Shown in pieces: positions 23,830 through 32,405 of a stretch of 45,157 bases of DNA; position 1 is the stretch's first letter; each line of letters opens with the position of its first letter. Below the pieces are notes generated by a model. It saw only the letters and a program-made list of their open reading frames with translations, was not told the DNA's origin and did not search any database. Made by a program: the position numbers and the translations under genes. Source of the stretch: Fidelibacterota bacterium UBA7301 (lineage in GTDB: Bacteria > Fidelibacterota > Marinisomatia > Marinisomatales > TCS55); the NCBI GenBank assembly GCA_002471845.1, contig DKQT01000023.1, positions 1 to 45,157 of the forward strand, read 5' to 3'.

Positions 23830-23850
23830 GTTAGGCGTTTTTTGTTGGAC
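23809..23850. repeat. Degenerate 7-base tandem repeat
   Basis: Six units in exact 7-base phase on the plus strand: GTTGGAT, GTTGGAC, GTTTCAC, GTTAGGC, GTTTTTT, GTTGGAC. Three match or nearly match the consensus GTTGGAC and all begin GTT. It spans the proposed start codon of the DUF58 gene on the minus strand. Confidence 0.6.
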
Positions 23851-23881
23851 AGTCTTTAATTGAGTTTTGGTAGTTCAACAT

Positions 23882-24859
23882 CTAACCCAGTAAACGGTTA
23901 AGAATATCATCCACACTTACACCTTCCGCTTCGGCGTTGAAATTCGGGAGTACCCGGTGACGTAATACCGGCAGAGTGAGGGATTTCACATCATCTATAT
24001 CAGCGGTGGGGCGCCCATCAAGAATAGCTCGGGTTTTAGCTCCTAAAATTAAATACTGTGATGCCCGCGGACCAGCGCCCCAATCAATCCACTCATTGAT
24101 AAAATCGGGTGAATTTCCGCTAGGCCGGGTAGAGGCCACCAGATCAACTGCGAATTCAATTACATTATTTGCAACCGGTACGCGGAGAACCAGATTCTGA
24201 AATTCTAATATTTCATCTCTCGAAATTACCTTTTCCAGCTGTGTATTGGTTACCGCGGTTGTAGTCTGGACGATGGAAACTTCTTCTCGGCGGCTGGGAT
24301 AATCAATCAGGATATTGAACATAAAGCGATCCAATTGTGCTTCCGGGAGGGGATAGGTGCCTTCCTGTTCAATGGGATTCTGAGTTGCCAAAACAAAAAA
24401 AGGCTCCTCAAGATCATAGGTATTTCCTGCGACAGTGACTTTATGTTCCTGCATAGCTTCCAGCAGTGCCGCCTGTGTTTTAGGCGGTGTACGGTTAATT
24501 TCATCCGCTAGGATAATATTTCCAAAAACCGGTCCTTTAAAAAACCGGAAGGCCCGCTTTCCTGATCCATGTTCTTCTTCAATGATCTCAGTCCCGGTGA
24601 TGTCACTGGGCATCAGGTCCGGGGTGAACTGGATCCGGCTGAAGGTAAGGTCCAAAAGGTCAGCCATGGACTTGATCATTAAGGTCTTAGCCAGTCCGGG
24701 GACGCCAACGATAAGTGTATGTCCCTTGCAAAGAAGTGCAATCAGGATATGGTCCAAAACATCTTTTTGTCCGATGATGGTTTTCCCGATTTCGTTGAAA
24801 AACCGGTCCTTGACTTCACCCAGTTTTTCCAGTAATTGCAAATCTGTTTTGTTTTCCAT
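23882..24859 (-). CDS. MoxR-family AAA+ ATPase
   Basis: 325 residues. Walker A GVPGLAKT at 52-59, Walker B ILADEINR, then PPKTQAALLEAMQE and the sensor segment FVLATQNPIEQEGTYPLPEAQLDRFM, which is highly typical of MoxR. MoxR ATPases work with vWA proteins to mature or activate other proteins. Shine-Dalgarno AAGGA sits six bases before ATG 24859. The DUF58 gene follows, but the further usual partners (vWA membrane proteins of the Bat type) are absent. Confidence 0.95.
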   Translation of the reverse strand: MENKTDLQLLEKLGEVKDRFFNEIGKTIIGQKDVLDHILIALLCKGHTLIVGVPGLAKTLMIKSMADLLDLTFSRIQFTPDLMPSDITGTEIIEEEHGSGKRAFRFFKGPVFGNIILADEINRTPPKTQAALLEAMQEHKVTVAGNTYDLEEPFFVLATQNPIEQEGTYPLPEAQLDRFMFNILIDYPSRREEVSIVQTTTAVTNTQLEKVISRDEILEFQNLVLRVPVANNVIEFAVDLVASTRPSGNSPDFINEWIDWGAGPRASQYLILGAKTRAILDGRPTADIDDVKSLTLPVLRHRVLPNFNAEAEGVSVDDILNRLLG

Positions 24860-24976
24860 TAGAATCCTTGTCTGAATATTGCGGAAATAAAAAGGGGCGA
24901 AAACTTACATGTGGCCTCAGGATGAAACAATGAGAATGTCTTGTGAGACCATTACAACAGATAGAAATTCCACCGT

Positions 24977-26017
24977 ATGTCTAGGACTAAAAACAAAGGA
25001 CAAAATTCTTACCTGGAACTTAAATCAGATGAAAGAAATTCCCTTGTGGATGCCATGGGAGAGTCACAATTTCGTACTCAACAAATTAATAATTGGATTT
25101 ATGAACATCATGTGCGTTCATGGGATGAAATGGAAAACCTGCCTCAAGTATTGCGGGAAAAATTAAATGACACTCTTTTATTGCACCCGCTGGAAATTAT
25201 TCATATTTCCGGATCGGAAACTGAACCAACACGGAAATTCCTGTTCAAAACCCAAGATGGTCACAATATTGAATCTGTCTTCATGCATGATGGAGATCGA
25301 ACCACCGTTTGTATTTCCAGCCAAGTCGGCTGTGCGGTGGATTGTAAATTTTGTGCCACGGCTTCCATGGGATTCATCAAAAACCTCAGCGCCGGAGAAA
25401 TTGTGGATCAGGTTATTCATCTCCAAAGGGAATCAAAGTCCCGTATTACCAACGTGGTCTTCATGGGAATGGGTGAACCTTTTTTGAATTATCGCCGGGT
25501 AATTGAAAGTGCAAAGACCCTGAATGAAACCATGGGTTTCGGTGCCCGCAGAATTACAATATCCACTGCGGGAATCGTGCCCAGAATTAAGCAGTTTGCC
25601 GATGAAAATCACCAGTTCAAACTGGCCATCAGCCTCAACGCAATTGACGAAAACCGACGGAAGAAAATTATGCCCCTAACAAACACACATCCCCTGGAAA
25701 CCCTCTTGGAATCCGCCCGTTATTATTATGAAAAAACACGGCGCTTCATCACTTTTGAATATGTCCTTTTGGAAGGGATCAACGATTCCCCTGAAGATGG
25801 AAAACGATTGATTGGTCTATTGAAGGCATTGCCCTATAAGGTGAACGTGATTCCATACAATGAGATTGGCGGCGAATTTCACCGGCCGGCAGAACGAACA
25901 ATTCACATTTTTTTACAATCCTTAAAAAATGCCCCATTCACCGTAACAGTGCGCTGGAGCAAGGGTACCGATATTGATGCGGGCTGCGGCCAACTGGCCG
26001 TAAGAACGGTGGCATGA
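24977..26017 (+). CDS. rlmN: 23S rRNA A2503/tRNA A37 C2-methyltransferase
   Basis: 346 residues, normal length. Radical-SAM cluster cysteines C119, C123, C126 (CX3CX2C), and the methyl-carrying cysteine C337 near the C-terminus (DAGCGQL), with C112 also present. RVTNVVFMGMGEP-type motif is seen as ITNVVFMGMGEPF. It methylates C2 of adenosine in 23S rRNA and in some tRNAs. The 3' end overlaps the nucleoside phosphorylase start (ATGA at 26014-26017). The Shine-Dalgarno sequence is weak. Confidence 0.96.
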   Translation: MSRTKNKGQNSYLELKSDERNSLVDAMGESQFRTQQINNWIYEHHVRSWDEMENLPQVLREKLNDTLLLHPLEIIHISGSETEPTRKFLFKTQDGHNIESVFMHDGDRTTVCISSQVGCAVDCKFCATASMGFIKNLSAGEIVDQVIHLQRESKSRITNVVFMGMGEPFLNYRRVIESAKTLNETMGFGARRITISTAGIVPRIKQFADENHQFKLAISLNAIDENRRKKIMPLTNTHPLETLLESARYYYEKTRRFITFEYVLLEGINDSPEDGKRLIGLLKALPYKVNVIPYNEIGGEFHRPAERTIHIFLQSLKNAPFTVTVRWSKGTDIDAGCGQLAVRTVA

Positions 26018-26802
26018 TAAATATTGATCTCATGGCTGAACAGGTTTTTGACCAATCTGGATTTGGCGGCCGTATTGCCGTCGTGTTAGGGTCTGGACTA
26101 GGTGGATTTGCGGATGGTCTGTCCGATCAAAAAATTATTCCTTATGAAAATATCCCTGATTACCCCCGCGCTACGGTTGAGGGACATTCGGGTGAATTGG
26201 TGGCTGGTTCACTGGATGGCGTTGAAGTGCTGGCCGCCAAAGGCCGGTTCCATTATTACGAGGGATATGAGTTCGATGAAATCACTATCCCGGTTCGTCT
26301 TTTCTCTAAATTGGGCATCGATCATTTGATTATTACCAATTCTTCCGGTTCCATGAATAAAGATTGTCCCCCCGGCACACTCATGGCTATAATGGGCCAT
26401 ATGGATTGTACTTACCGTCACAGCGCTGCTGACCCAAAATTATTTACCGGCAGTCCTTACCATAATCCGATTTTAATAGAAGTCGCGCAATCATGTGCTT
26501 CTGATCTGGAGCTTGAATTGGCTACCGGTAATTACTGCTGGACGCTTGGTCCTTCCTATGAAACACCGGCGGAAATAGAAGATATGCAGCGCCTGGGAGG
26601 AGATGTGGTTGGAATGAGTACGGTGCCTGAAATTATTACTGCTGGTGAACTCGGTATGAAAGTATTAACCATTTCCTGCCTGACCAATTATGCTGCTGGA
26701 ATTTCTCCCAAACTCCTTACTCACGAAGAAGTAATAGATACTGCAAAAAAGGCCGGAGAAAAATTCACCAGCCTTTTAAAAAGAATAATATCGGAAGTAT
26801 AA
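26014..26802 (+). CDS. Purine nucleoside phosphorylase (PNP/MTAP family)
   Basis: 262 residues. Phosphate site VVLGSGLGGFAD, then VEGHSGELVAG and KGRFHYYEGY, ITNSSGSMN, and the purine-binding segment GPSYETPAEIEDMQRLGGDVVGMSTVPEI, all typical of the trimeric PNP (PunA/XapA) group. It splits purine nucleosides with phosphate for salvage. The catalytic Asn/Glu choice that separates inosine/guanosine from xanthosine forms was not resolved. Coupled to rlmN by ATGA overlap; it ends eight bases from the convergent gamma-glutamyltransferase stop. Confidence 0.94.
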   Translation: MINIDLMAEQVFDQSGFGGRIAVVLGSGLGGFADGLSDQKIIPYENIPDYPRATVEGHSGELVAGSLDGVEVLAAKGRFHYYEGYEFDEITIPVRLFSKLGIDHLIITNSSGSMNKDCPPGTLMAIMGHMDCTYRHSAADPKLFTGSPYHNPILIEVAQSCASDLELELATGNYCWTLGPSYETPAEIEDMQRLGGDVVGMSTVPEIITAGELGMKVLTISCLTNYAAGISPKLLTHEEVIDTAKKAGEKFTSLLKRIISEV

Positions 26803-26810
26803 TAAACTGA

Positions 26811-28517
26811 TCAGTATCCGATTGCGATATTCTCTCCCCTTGAATCGGCGCCGCCCCAATATCCCTTTTCATTAATCATAATACCGTTGGCTTCACCGAT
26901 ATCGCCCCGCAGTTTCATGTCGTGACCCCGGGCTCTCAGGTTCTCCACAACATCATTGGATAAACCATACTTTTCATAAAAAACCATATCCGGCAGCCAT
27001 TGGGAATGGAATCTGGAAGAAGCGACCGCTTCCTTGATATTCATCCCATGGAGAGTCACGTTGAGGATGTTTTGCAGAACGGTGGTAATGATTGTTGATC
27101 CTCCCGGTGTGCCCAGGACCAGAAAGGGTTTATCATCTTTTAAGACAATCGTCGGTGTCATGGAGCTGAGAGGTCTCTTTTTTCCTTGGATTTTATTGGC
27201 TTCATTGCCCACCAGTCCATATATATTGGGCACCCCCGGTTTGATGGAAAAATCATCCATTTCATTATTCAGCAGGAATCCCGCTCCCGTAACCGTAACA
27301 CCATTACCATAGCCCCAGTTGATGGTTGTCGTTACGGCAACTGCGTTTCCATCTTTGTCTACCACAGAATAGTGGGTGGTTTCTTCACTTTCGTAGGCGC
27401 TGCCATTACCAAATTTCACATCATTGGATGGTGTTGCCTTTGTTAAATCAATCCCATTTACCCTCGTTTTTGCATATGCACTGGAAAGCAGCTTGTCAGT
27501 GGGGACATCCCAGAAATCGGCATCACCTAAGTGTTCTGCCCTATCGGCGTATGCCCGCCGTTCAATTTCGGTAAGGGCATGGATATAGTCTGATGAATTC
27601 CAACTGAAATCAATTGGGAATTCAGTAGGGCGATTTTGGATTTCATTGATCATGTTCAGCATATGTACGAGCAAAATACCGCCGGAACTGGGCGGTCCCA
27701 TAGAAATAATATCATGGCCCTGAAATGATCCTCGAATCGGTTCCCGGTATTTGGCTTCATAATCGGCCAGGTCTTCATAGGTGATCCAGCCGTTGCCCTT
27801 TTCCATTTCAGCCACGATGAGATCTGCGGTCTTACCCCCATAGAAACCATCTCGGCCGTGCTTTGCAATGCGCTTTAGTGTTTTGGCCAAGTCTTTTTGT
27901 ATAAAAATATCCCCCAATTCCCAGGGTCGGTCGTCCCGGGTAAAGATCCGCTTTGTCTCCGAATGCTGGCTTAGTCGTTTTATATTAGAGTTAAACCGTT
28001 CTGCTTCATAATAAGAAAGATCAAATCCCTTTTCGGCTAATTTGATGGCCGGGGCCAGCACTTGATTCAGAGATATATTCCCGGAGCCATGGTCACGCCA
28101 TGCTTTCAGGAGGCCATCAACCGATCCCGGGACGCCCGATGCCAAATGGCCAAACAAGGATTTCCCCCTTATAGGGTTTCCTTTATCATCCAGGTACATA
28201 TCCCAATGGGCCTTCGCCGGTGCCATTTCCCGGTAATCCAGGGTAAAGGTTTTTCCATCAGCGAAGCGGGCAACCATAAAACCGCCGCCGCCGATATTGC
28301 CGTTGGATGAAGATGTTACCGCCAGGGCAAAGCCCACGGCCACAGCCGCATCCACGGCGTTGCCTCCCTTCTTCAATATATTAATTCCCACTTGTGAAGC
28401 ATGGCGGCTGGTGGAAACCACCATCCCGTTTTTACCATAAACCGGGAGAGGATGAGATGGATAAATTAATGTGGAAAAGGTGATCACTACTGTGAGCAGG
28501 ATGCGAAACGGTTTCAT
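26811..28517 (-). CDS. ggt: Gamma-glutamyltransferase, exported
   Basis: 568 residues with a signal peptide (MKPFRILLTV...). Members are cut autocatalytically; the nucleophile is Thr 380 in TTHYSVVD. Other landmarks are LDYREMAP (Arg 96, glutamate binding), ASGVPGSVDGL, NNEMDDFSIKPG, KRPLSSMTPTIV and GTPGGS. It removes the gamma-glutamyl group from glutathione and gamma-glutamyl peptides outside the cytoplasm. A permease and a D-aminoacylase lie upstream on the same strand, 229 bases before it. Confidence 0.96.
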   Translation of the reverse strand: MKPFRILLTVVITFSTLIYPSHPLPVYGKNGMVVSTSRHASQVGINILKKGGNAVDAAVAVGFALAVTSSSNGNIGGGGFMVARFADGKTFTLDYREMAPAKAHWDMYLDDKGNPIRGKSLFGHLASGVPGSVDGLLKAWRDHGSGNISLNQVLAPAIKLAEKGFDLSYYEAERFNSNIKRLSQHSETKRIFTRDDRPWELGDIFIQKDLAKTLKRIAKHGRDGFYGGKTADLIVAEMEKGNGWITYEDLADYEAKYREPIRGSFQGHDIISMGPPSSGGILLVHMLNMINEIQNRPTEFPIDFSWNSSDYIHALTEIERRAYADRAEHLGDADFWDVPTDKLLSSAYAKTRVNGIDLTKATPSNDVKFGNGSAYESEETTHYSVVDKDGNAVAVTTTINWGYGNGVTVTGAGFLLNNEMDDFSIKPGVPNIYGLVGNEANKIQGKKRPLSSMTPTIVLKDDKPFLVLGTPGGSTIITTVLQNILNVTLHGMNIKEAVASSRFHSQWLPDMVFYEKYGLSNDVVENLRARGHDMKLRGDIGEANGIMINEKGYWGGADSRGENIAIGY

Positions 28518-28746
28518 TTATTGGACCTCAGTTTTAATCGGGATGAAATACCAGAGAAATTAGAACGTAATATGGTTATATTTATTTAACTATATTTAGC
28601 CGCTAGTTTTTTATACTAGGTCCACTTAACAGGTGGAATAACATATAGTCAAATAAATAAAAATTGCTGATAACATTTATATAATTAATGTTATTCTTCA
28701 AATCGTTTGGCCAATTAAAGTTGATTTAAAGGACTTTTTATAGTCT
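28518..28746 (-). promoter_or_regulatory. Leader of the gamma-glutamyltransferase gene
   Basis: 229 bases, A+T-rich, between the permease stop and the ggt start. It probably holds a ggt promoter. No recognisable riboswitch, T-box or strong terminator was found. Confidence 0.35.
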
Positions 28747-30066
28747 TTATTGGATATGCTTTGATCTGAACCAGATAAAATAGACTGGAATACCCGAGAA
28801 AACAAAAGCCAGGTCCTGAAGCGATTTATCCCACTCATACCAGGCTCGCAATATAACCAAAACAATTATACCGGCTAAATAAATGCCCGGCAGAAGGGGG
28901 TAATAGGGAAGACGGTACCCGTCCGGATTGCCCGTGTCTTCGGTGCGGAACTTGAAAAAAGCCACCGTGGTAAATCCATAGAAAATCAAGATGGCAAAAA
29001 CCATTCCCGCAACAATTGTTTCAAAATTCTGGCGGACTAAAATAAGGACGATTCCCCAGGTACAATGGGCGATAATGGCGTGGGTCGGTGTTTGGAATTT
29101 TGGGTGAATATGATTTAGCCAATTGAATAAAAGGCCATCCCGGGCCATGGCATAATAGACCCGGGAGGCAGACATTATTGTACCATTAATACTTCCCGTG
29201 GCCGATATAATGACCATGAGTGAAATCAGCCCCGCTCCAATGGTGCCGAATAAATGAACGGCAGTGTCCGAAGCTACAATTGTACTCATCCGCATTGCAT
29301 CTATACCGATTACAGAATGGTAAAGAATATTGGTCCCCAGGTAAAGAACGATTATGACCAGCATTCCAATTAACATGGATTGAGGAATTTCCTTGGTTGG
29401 ATTTTTCATTTCCCCGGCGACATAACCGACGCGGTCCCATCCAATGAAGGAAAAAAGAATTAGGATCAGTGCCGCCACAGTATTTCCTATTGGACCTAAA
29501 ACTGCTGTTGGATGTTCCTGGATAGAGAGCCTGCCGAAATCGCCATTAATGATTATCAATCCAATCAAAACAAATAAAAAGAGTCCGGCAATTTTTGTTG
29601 CTGAGGAAAATTTGTTATAGTAGCTGGCCCGTTCAACCCCCAAATAATTTAAATATCCGAAAATAACAATCACGCCAATTGCAATCAGGATTTTAACTGT
29701 TTGATCTATTGGGATAAAATAGCCGATATAATTTGCGGTAATAAGTGAAAGTCCCGCAGCAGGACTGGTACGAATAATAAACAACTGTGCCCAACCAAAT
29801 AGAAATCCCCAGAAAGGCCCGAAAGCCTTTTGGATATACACATATTCACCGCCGGTATTGGGGAAACGGCTGCCCAGTTCACCGTAAATCAAGGCACCGA
29901 CAAAAACAAAACCGGCTACACCTATCCATAAAATGATTATTGTTGAAAACGAATCGAGATACCCGGCAATAATTTGAGGTGTGGCAAAAATACCGGAGCC
30001 GATGGTGATACCAACCAATAAAGCAATTCCGTCGGTAAGACCCAGCGATCGCTTGAGCTGTGCCAT
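28747..30066 (-). CDS. APC-family amino acid permease
   Basis: 439 residues with about 12 hydrophobic segments. The first helix carries the substrate-site motif GITIGSGIFATP, followed by GALIYGELGSRFPNTGGEYVYI, both characteristic of the L-amino-acid transporter/APC branch. Residues EMKNPTKEIP are the conserved cytoplasmic loop. Inner-membrane uptake of an amino acid; specificity unknown. The start lies five bases past the stop of the D-aminoacylase gene, so the two are co-transcribed, suggesting uptake of the product. Confidence 0.94.
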   Translation of the reverse strand: MAQLKRSLGLTDGIALLVGITIGSGIFATPQIIAGYLDSFSTIIILWIGVAGFVFVGALIYGELGSRFPNTGGEYVYIQKAFGPFWGFLFGWAQLFIIRTSPAAGLSLITANYIGYFIPIDQTVKILIAIGVIVIFGYLNYLGVERASYYNKFSSATKIAGLFLFVLIGLIIINGDFGRLSIQEHPTAVLGPIGNTVAALILILFSFIGWDRVGYVAGEMKNPTKEIPQSMLIGMLVIIVLYLGTNILYHSVIGIDAMRMSTIVASDTAVHLFGTIGAGLISLMVIISATGSINGTIMSASRVYYAMARDGLLFNWLNHIHPKFQTPTHAIIAHCTWGIVLILVRQNFETIVAGMVFAILIFYGFTTVAFFKFRTEDTGNPDGYRLPYYPLLPGIYLAGIIVLVILRAWYEWDKSLQDLAFVFSGIPVYFIWFRSKHIQ

Positions 30067-30071
30067 TTGGG

Positions 30072-31640
30072 TTAGGGTGTCTTTTTCAGTATTTTACCCG
30101 GAAGTATCCCAGTCCATTTTCCATGGTCAATAGCCACTTTACCGTTCACAATCACCCATAAAATGCCCGATGGATATTGATGTGGATTTTCCCAGGTAGC
30201 GTTATCAATAATGGTGTTAGGATCAAAGATTACCAGATCCGCCCAGTGGCCCGTTTCGATCTCCCCTCTTTCCTTAAGTCCTAGAACGGATGCCGGGAGT
30301 TTGGTCATTTTTCGAATGGATTCAGGCAGTGAAATGATCCCTTGATCCCGAACGTATTGACCTAACACTCTTGGATAAGTACCGTAGCTCCGCGGGTGTG
30401 GCTGAGCTTTCCCGAATTCGATTGTGCTGCCGTCTGAGGCGTGCATCACCTGGGGATGGACCATGATGCGTTTCACATCTTCTTCATTGAGGCAGTGGTA
30501 GATACCTGAACCGCCGCCGGCATAGACCATATCCATGAGGATTTCCGCCGCATTTTCCGGTGTGGGTTCAAAGCCCTTGGATTCGGTGATCTGGTCTAGG
30601 TTCATTCCATTATAATCTGTATTGGGCGGATAGTTGGCCACCACGATGCTGGCGGGGTCACCGCCGCCACGATCATAAACAATATTCCAGACAATGCCGT
30701 TCTTGATCTTTTGCCGCTGAACGGGATCATCCAGCCGTGCTTTTAAACTATCCATCCCACCACCGGCTAAGGACCAAGCGGGAAAGACCACCGTGAGGGT
30801 AGTACTGGTGGCCGTGTATGGATATTGATCCACAGTCACATCGATCCCTTCGGCCCGGGCATTATCAACCAGTTCCAGGGTTTTTACACTTTTACCCCAG
30901 GTTGATTTTCCTACCGCTTTATGGTGAGATATCTGCACCGGCAAATTGGCTTGCTTGCCGATTTCAATAGCTTCCTTAACGGATTTGATCAATCCAATGC
31001 CTTCCTCCCGCATGTGGGTGGCGTAGAAGCCCCCATTTTCAGATACGGTGGATGCCAAGGCCACCACTTCATCCGTATTGGAATAGGCACCGGGGATGTA
31101 TTTCAATCCCGTAGACATACCAAAGGCGCCCGCTTCCATAGAAGATTGAATCAATGACTGCATGGCTTTCAATTCTTCATTTGTGGCTAACCTATTTTCT
31201 GTACCCATGACTTTTCGCCGCACAGTGTTATGCCCCACCAATAAAGCGAGGTTTGGACCTATTCCTTTCGCTTCCGTTTCCTCTATGAAATCAGCAATGG
31301 GGAAGGGCGATCCACCACAATTGCCACCTACCATGGTGGTGACTCCCTGTTGGAGGTAATTCTCAACGGCGGGGAATTGTAAACTTTTTCGTTCTGAGTG
31401 AGTATGCATATCAATAAAGCCCGGGGCGATGACCAATCCGGTGGCATTGATTTCTTCAGGTGCCATGGCTTTTTTCAAATGGCCGACCGTAACAATTTTC
31501 CCATCTCGAATATATAAATTTGCTTCGAAGAGGCCTCCACCACTACCATCAACGATCTGACCATTCTTGATGATTATGTCAAACGTGGGTACAGTACAGG
31601 CGGAGAAAACCAAGGATAGAGCGAGAATCAAGTGCTTCAT
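30072..31640 (-). CDS. N-acyl-D-amino-acid deacylase (D-aminoacylase family) lipoprotein
   Basis: 522 residues from ATG 31640, which overlaps the upstream stop (ATGA) and gives a lipoprotein signal MKHLILALSLVFSAC (Cys 15). Amidohydrolase features: metal motif GFIDMHTHSE, the D-aminoacylase cysteine region TMVGGNCGGS, YIPGAYSNTDEVVALA, ISHHKAVGKSTWG, DQYPYTA, and the C-terminal GLKERGEIETGHWADLVIFDP. It should release amino acids from N-acyl-D-amino acids or related peptides at the cell surface. The open frame extends to 31745 but would overlap the PepSY gene. Confidence 0.93.
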   Translation of the reverse strand: MKHLILALSLVFSACTVPTFDIIIKNGQIVDGSGGGLFEANLYIRDGKIVTVGHLKKAMAPEEINATGLVIAPGFIDMHTHSERKSLQFPAVENYLQQGVTTMVGGNCGGSPFPIADFIEETEAKGIGPNLALLVGHNTVRRKVMGTENRLATNEELKAMQSLIQSSMEAGAFGMSTGLKYIPGAYSNTDEVVALASTVSENGGFYATHMREEGIGLIKSVKEAIEIGKQANLPVQISHHKAVGKSTWGKSVKTLELVDNARAEGIDVTVDQYPYTATSTTLTVVFPAWSLAGGGMDSLKARLDDPVQRQKIKNGIVWNIVYDRGGGDPASIVVANYPPNTDYNGMNLDQITESKGFEPTPENAAEILMDMVYAGGGSGIYHCLNEEDVKRIMVHPQVMHASDGSTIEFGKAQPHPRSYGTYPRVLGQYVRDQGIISLPESIRKMTKLPASVLGLKERGEIETGHWADLVIFDPNTIIDNATWENPHQYPSGILWVIVNGKVAIDHGKWTGILPGKILKKTP

Positions 31641-32164
31641 GAATTTTTCTTTCGTTTCCATTCTACGGTATAGGGAAGGATTACCATATAGATTCCCGTC
31701 ATCCACAAAGCGAGCAGGATGATTCCGGTGGGAAAGAAGATCCATAACTTGACTTTGTCATGGAACCAGGAACCATCGTGAAGTTGTTCTATCAAATCTG
31801 AACGGCGGTAAGCCGCTTGGAGCACATCACCGGTATGGGTATCTACTTGGACCTCCCAGCGATTCTTGCCCCGGACTTTTACAATACCTTTGTCAATGCG
31901 CACGTCCAGACGATCCACATCATCCCAGGATTGTATATTTGCTTCGGTGGCGGATTTGGCAGCCGCCAAAATATCATCAAAGGAAATAATAGGATTGTTT
32001 TGGACTTCACCATTGGCAATAGGAGGCTGAATCCAAGCCACTTCCTTTTTGAGCTGGAGGAGGATTCCTGTCGCGATTATAACGGACATAGGGAGAAAAA
32101 TAGCAAAGGCCCCCCAGTAATGGGTCTTCCGCGTCCACTTATTCCAATGAAATCCTTTTTTCAA
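31637..32164 (-). CDS. Small PepSY-associated membrane protein
   Basis: 175 residues. Helix 1 at about 17-40 (WGAFAIFLPMSVIIATGILLQL), a PepSY-like central domain (ISFDDILAAAKSA...VEVQVDTHTGDVLQAAYRR pattern) and helix 2 at about 145-168 (LWIFFPTGIILLALWMTGIYMVI). This is a minimal version of PepSY_TM proteins, which are often near iron uptake or peptidase genes; role unknown. ATGA overlap with the D-aminoacylase gene shows coupling. Confidence 0.85.
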   Translation of the reverse strand: MKKGFHWNKWTRKTHYWGAFAIFLPMSVIIATGILLQLKKEVAWIQPPIANGEVQNNPIISFDDILAAAKSATEANIQSWDDVDRLDVRIDKGIVKVRGKNRWEVQVDTHTGDVLQAAYRRSDLIEQLHDGSWFHDKVKLWIFFPTGIILLALWMTGIYMVILPYTVEWKRKKNS

Positions 32165-32222
32165 TTAATAATCCTCATTTAACCTGTGCATAAATTAAAA
32201 TCCGTGCACAGGAACCCAAAGA

Positions 32223-32402
32223 TTATTTGTTCTTATAAATCATAGTAATGGGCTTTTCATCACTTTTGATATAGCCCCGGTACATGCCTTTGGTGTTGAA
32301 GGGCATGGCAATATTTCCTTGTGCATCAAGGCAGACCATACCATCGGCTTTCAAGTCCGCCCCATTCATGATGGCGCCCATGGCGCTATTAAATCTTTTC
32401 AT
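32223..32402 (-). pseudogene. C-terminal remnant of a type 2 asparaginase / isoaspartyl peptidase
   Basis: An intact 59-codon frame, ATG 32402 to TAA 32223. The middle, VCLDAQGNIAMPFNTKGMYRGY, then IKSDEKPITMIYKN, matches the C-terminal end of Ntn-type isoaspartyl peptidases (the GNIAMPFNT-GMYRG motif). The autocleavage threonine and at least 200 upstream residues are missing, so it cannot be an active hydrolase. It sits in the gap between the YccA-family and PepSY genes, with no Shine-Dalgarno visible. Probably what is left after a deletion; a short functional peptide is possible but less likely. Confidence 0.6.
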
Positions 32403-32405
32403 AGA

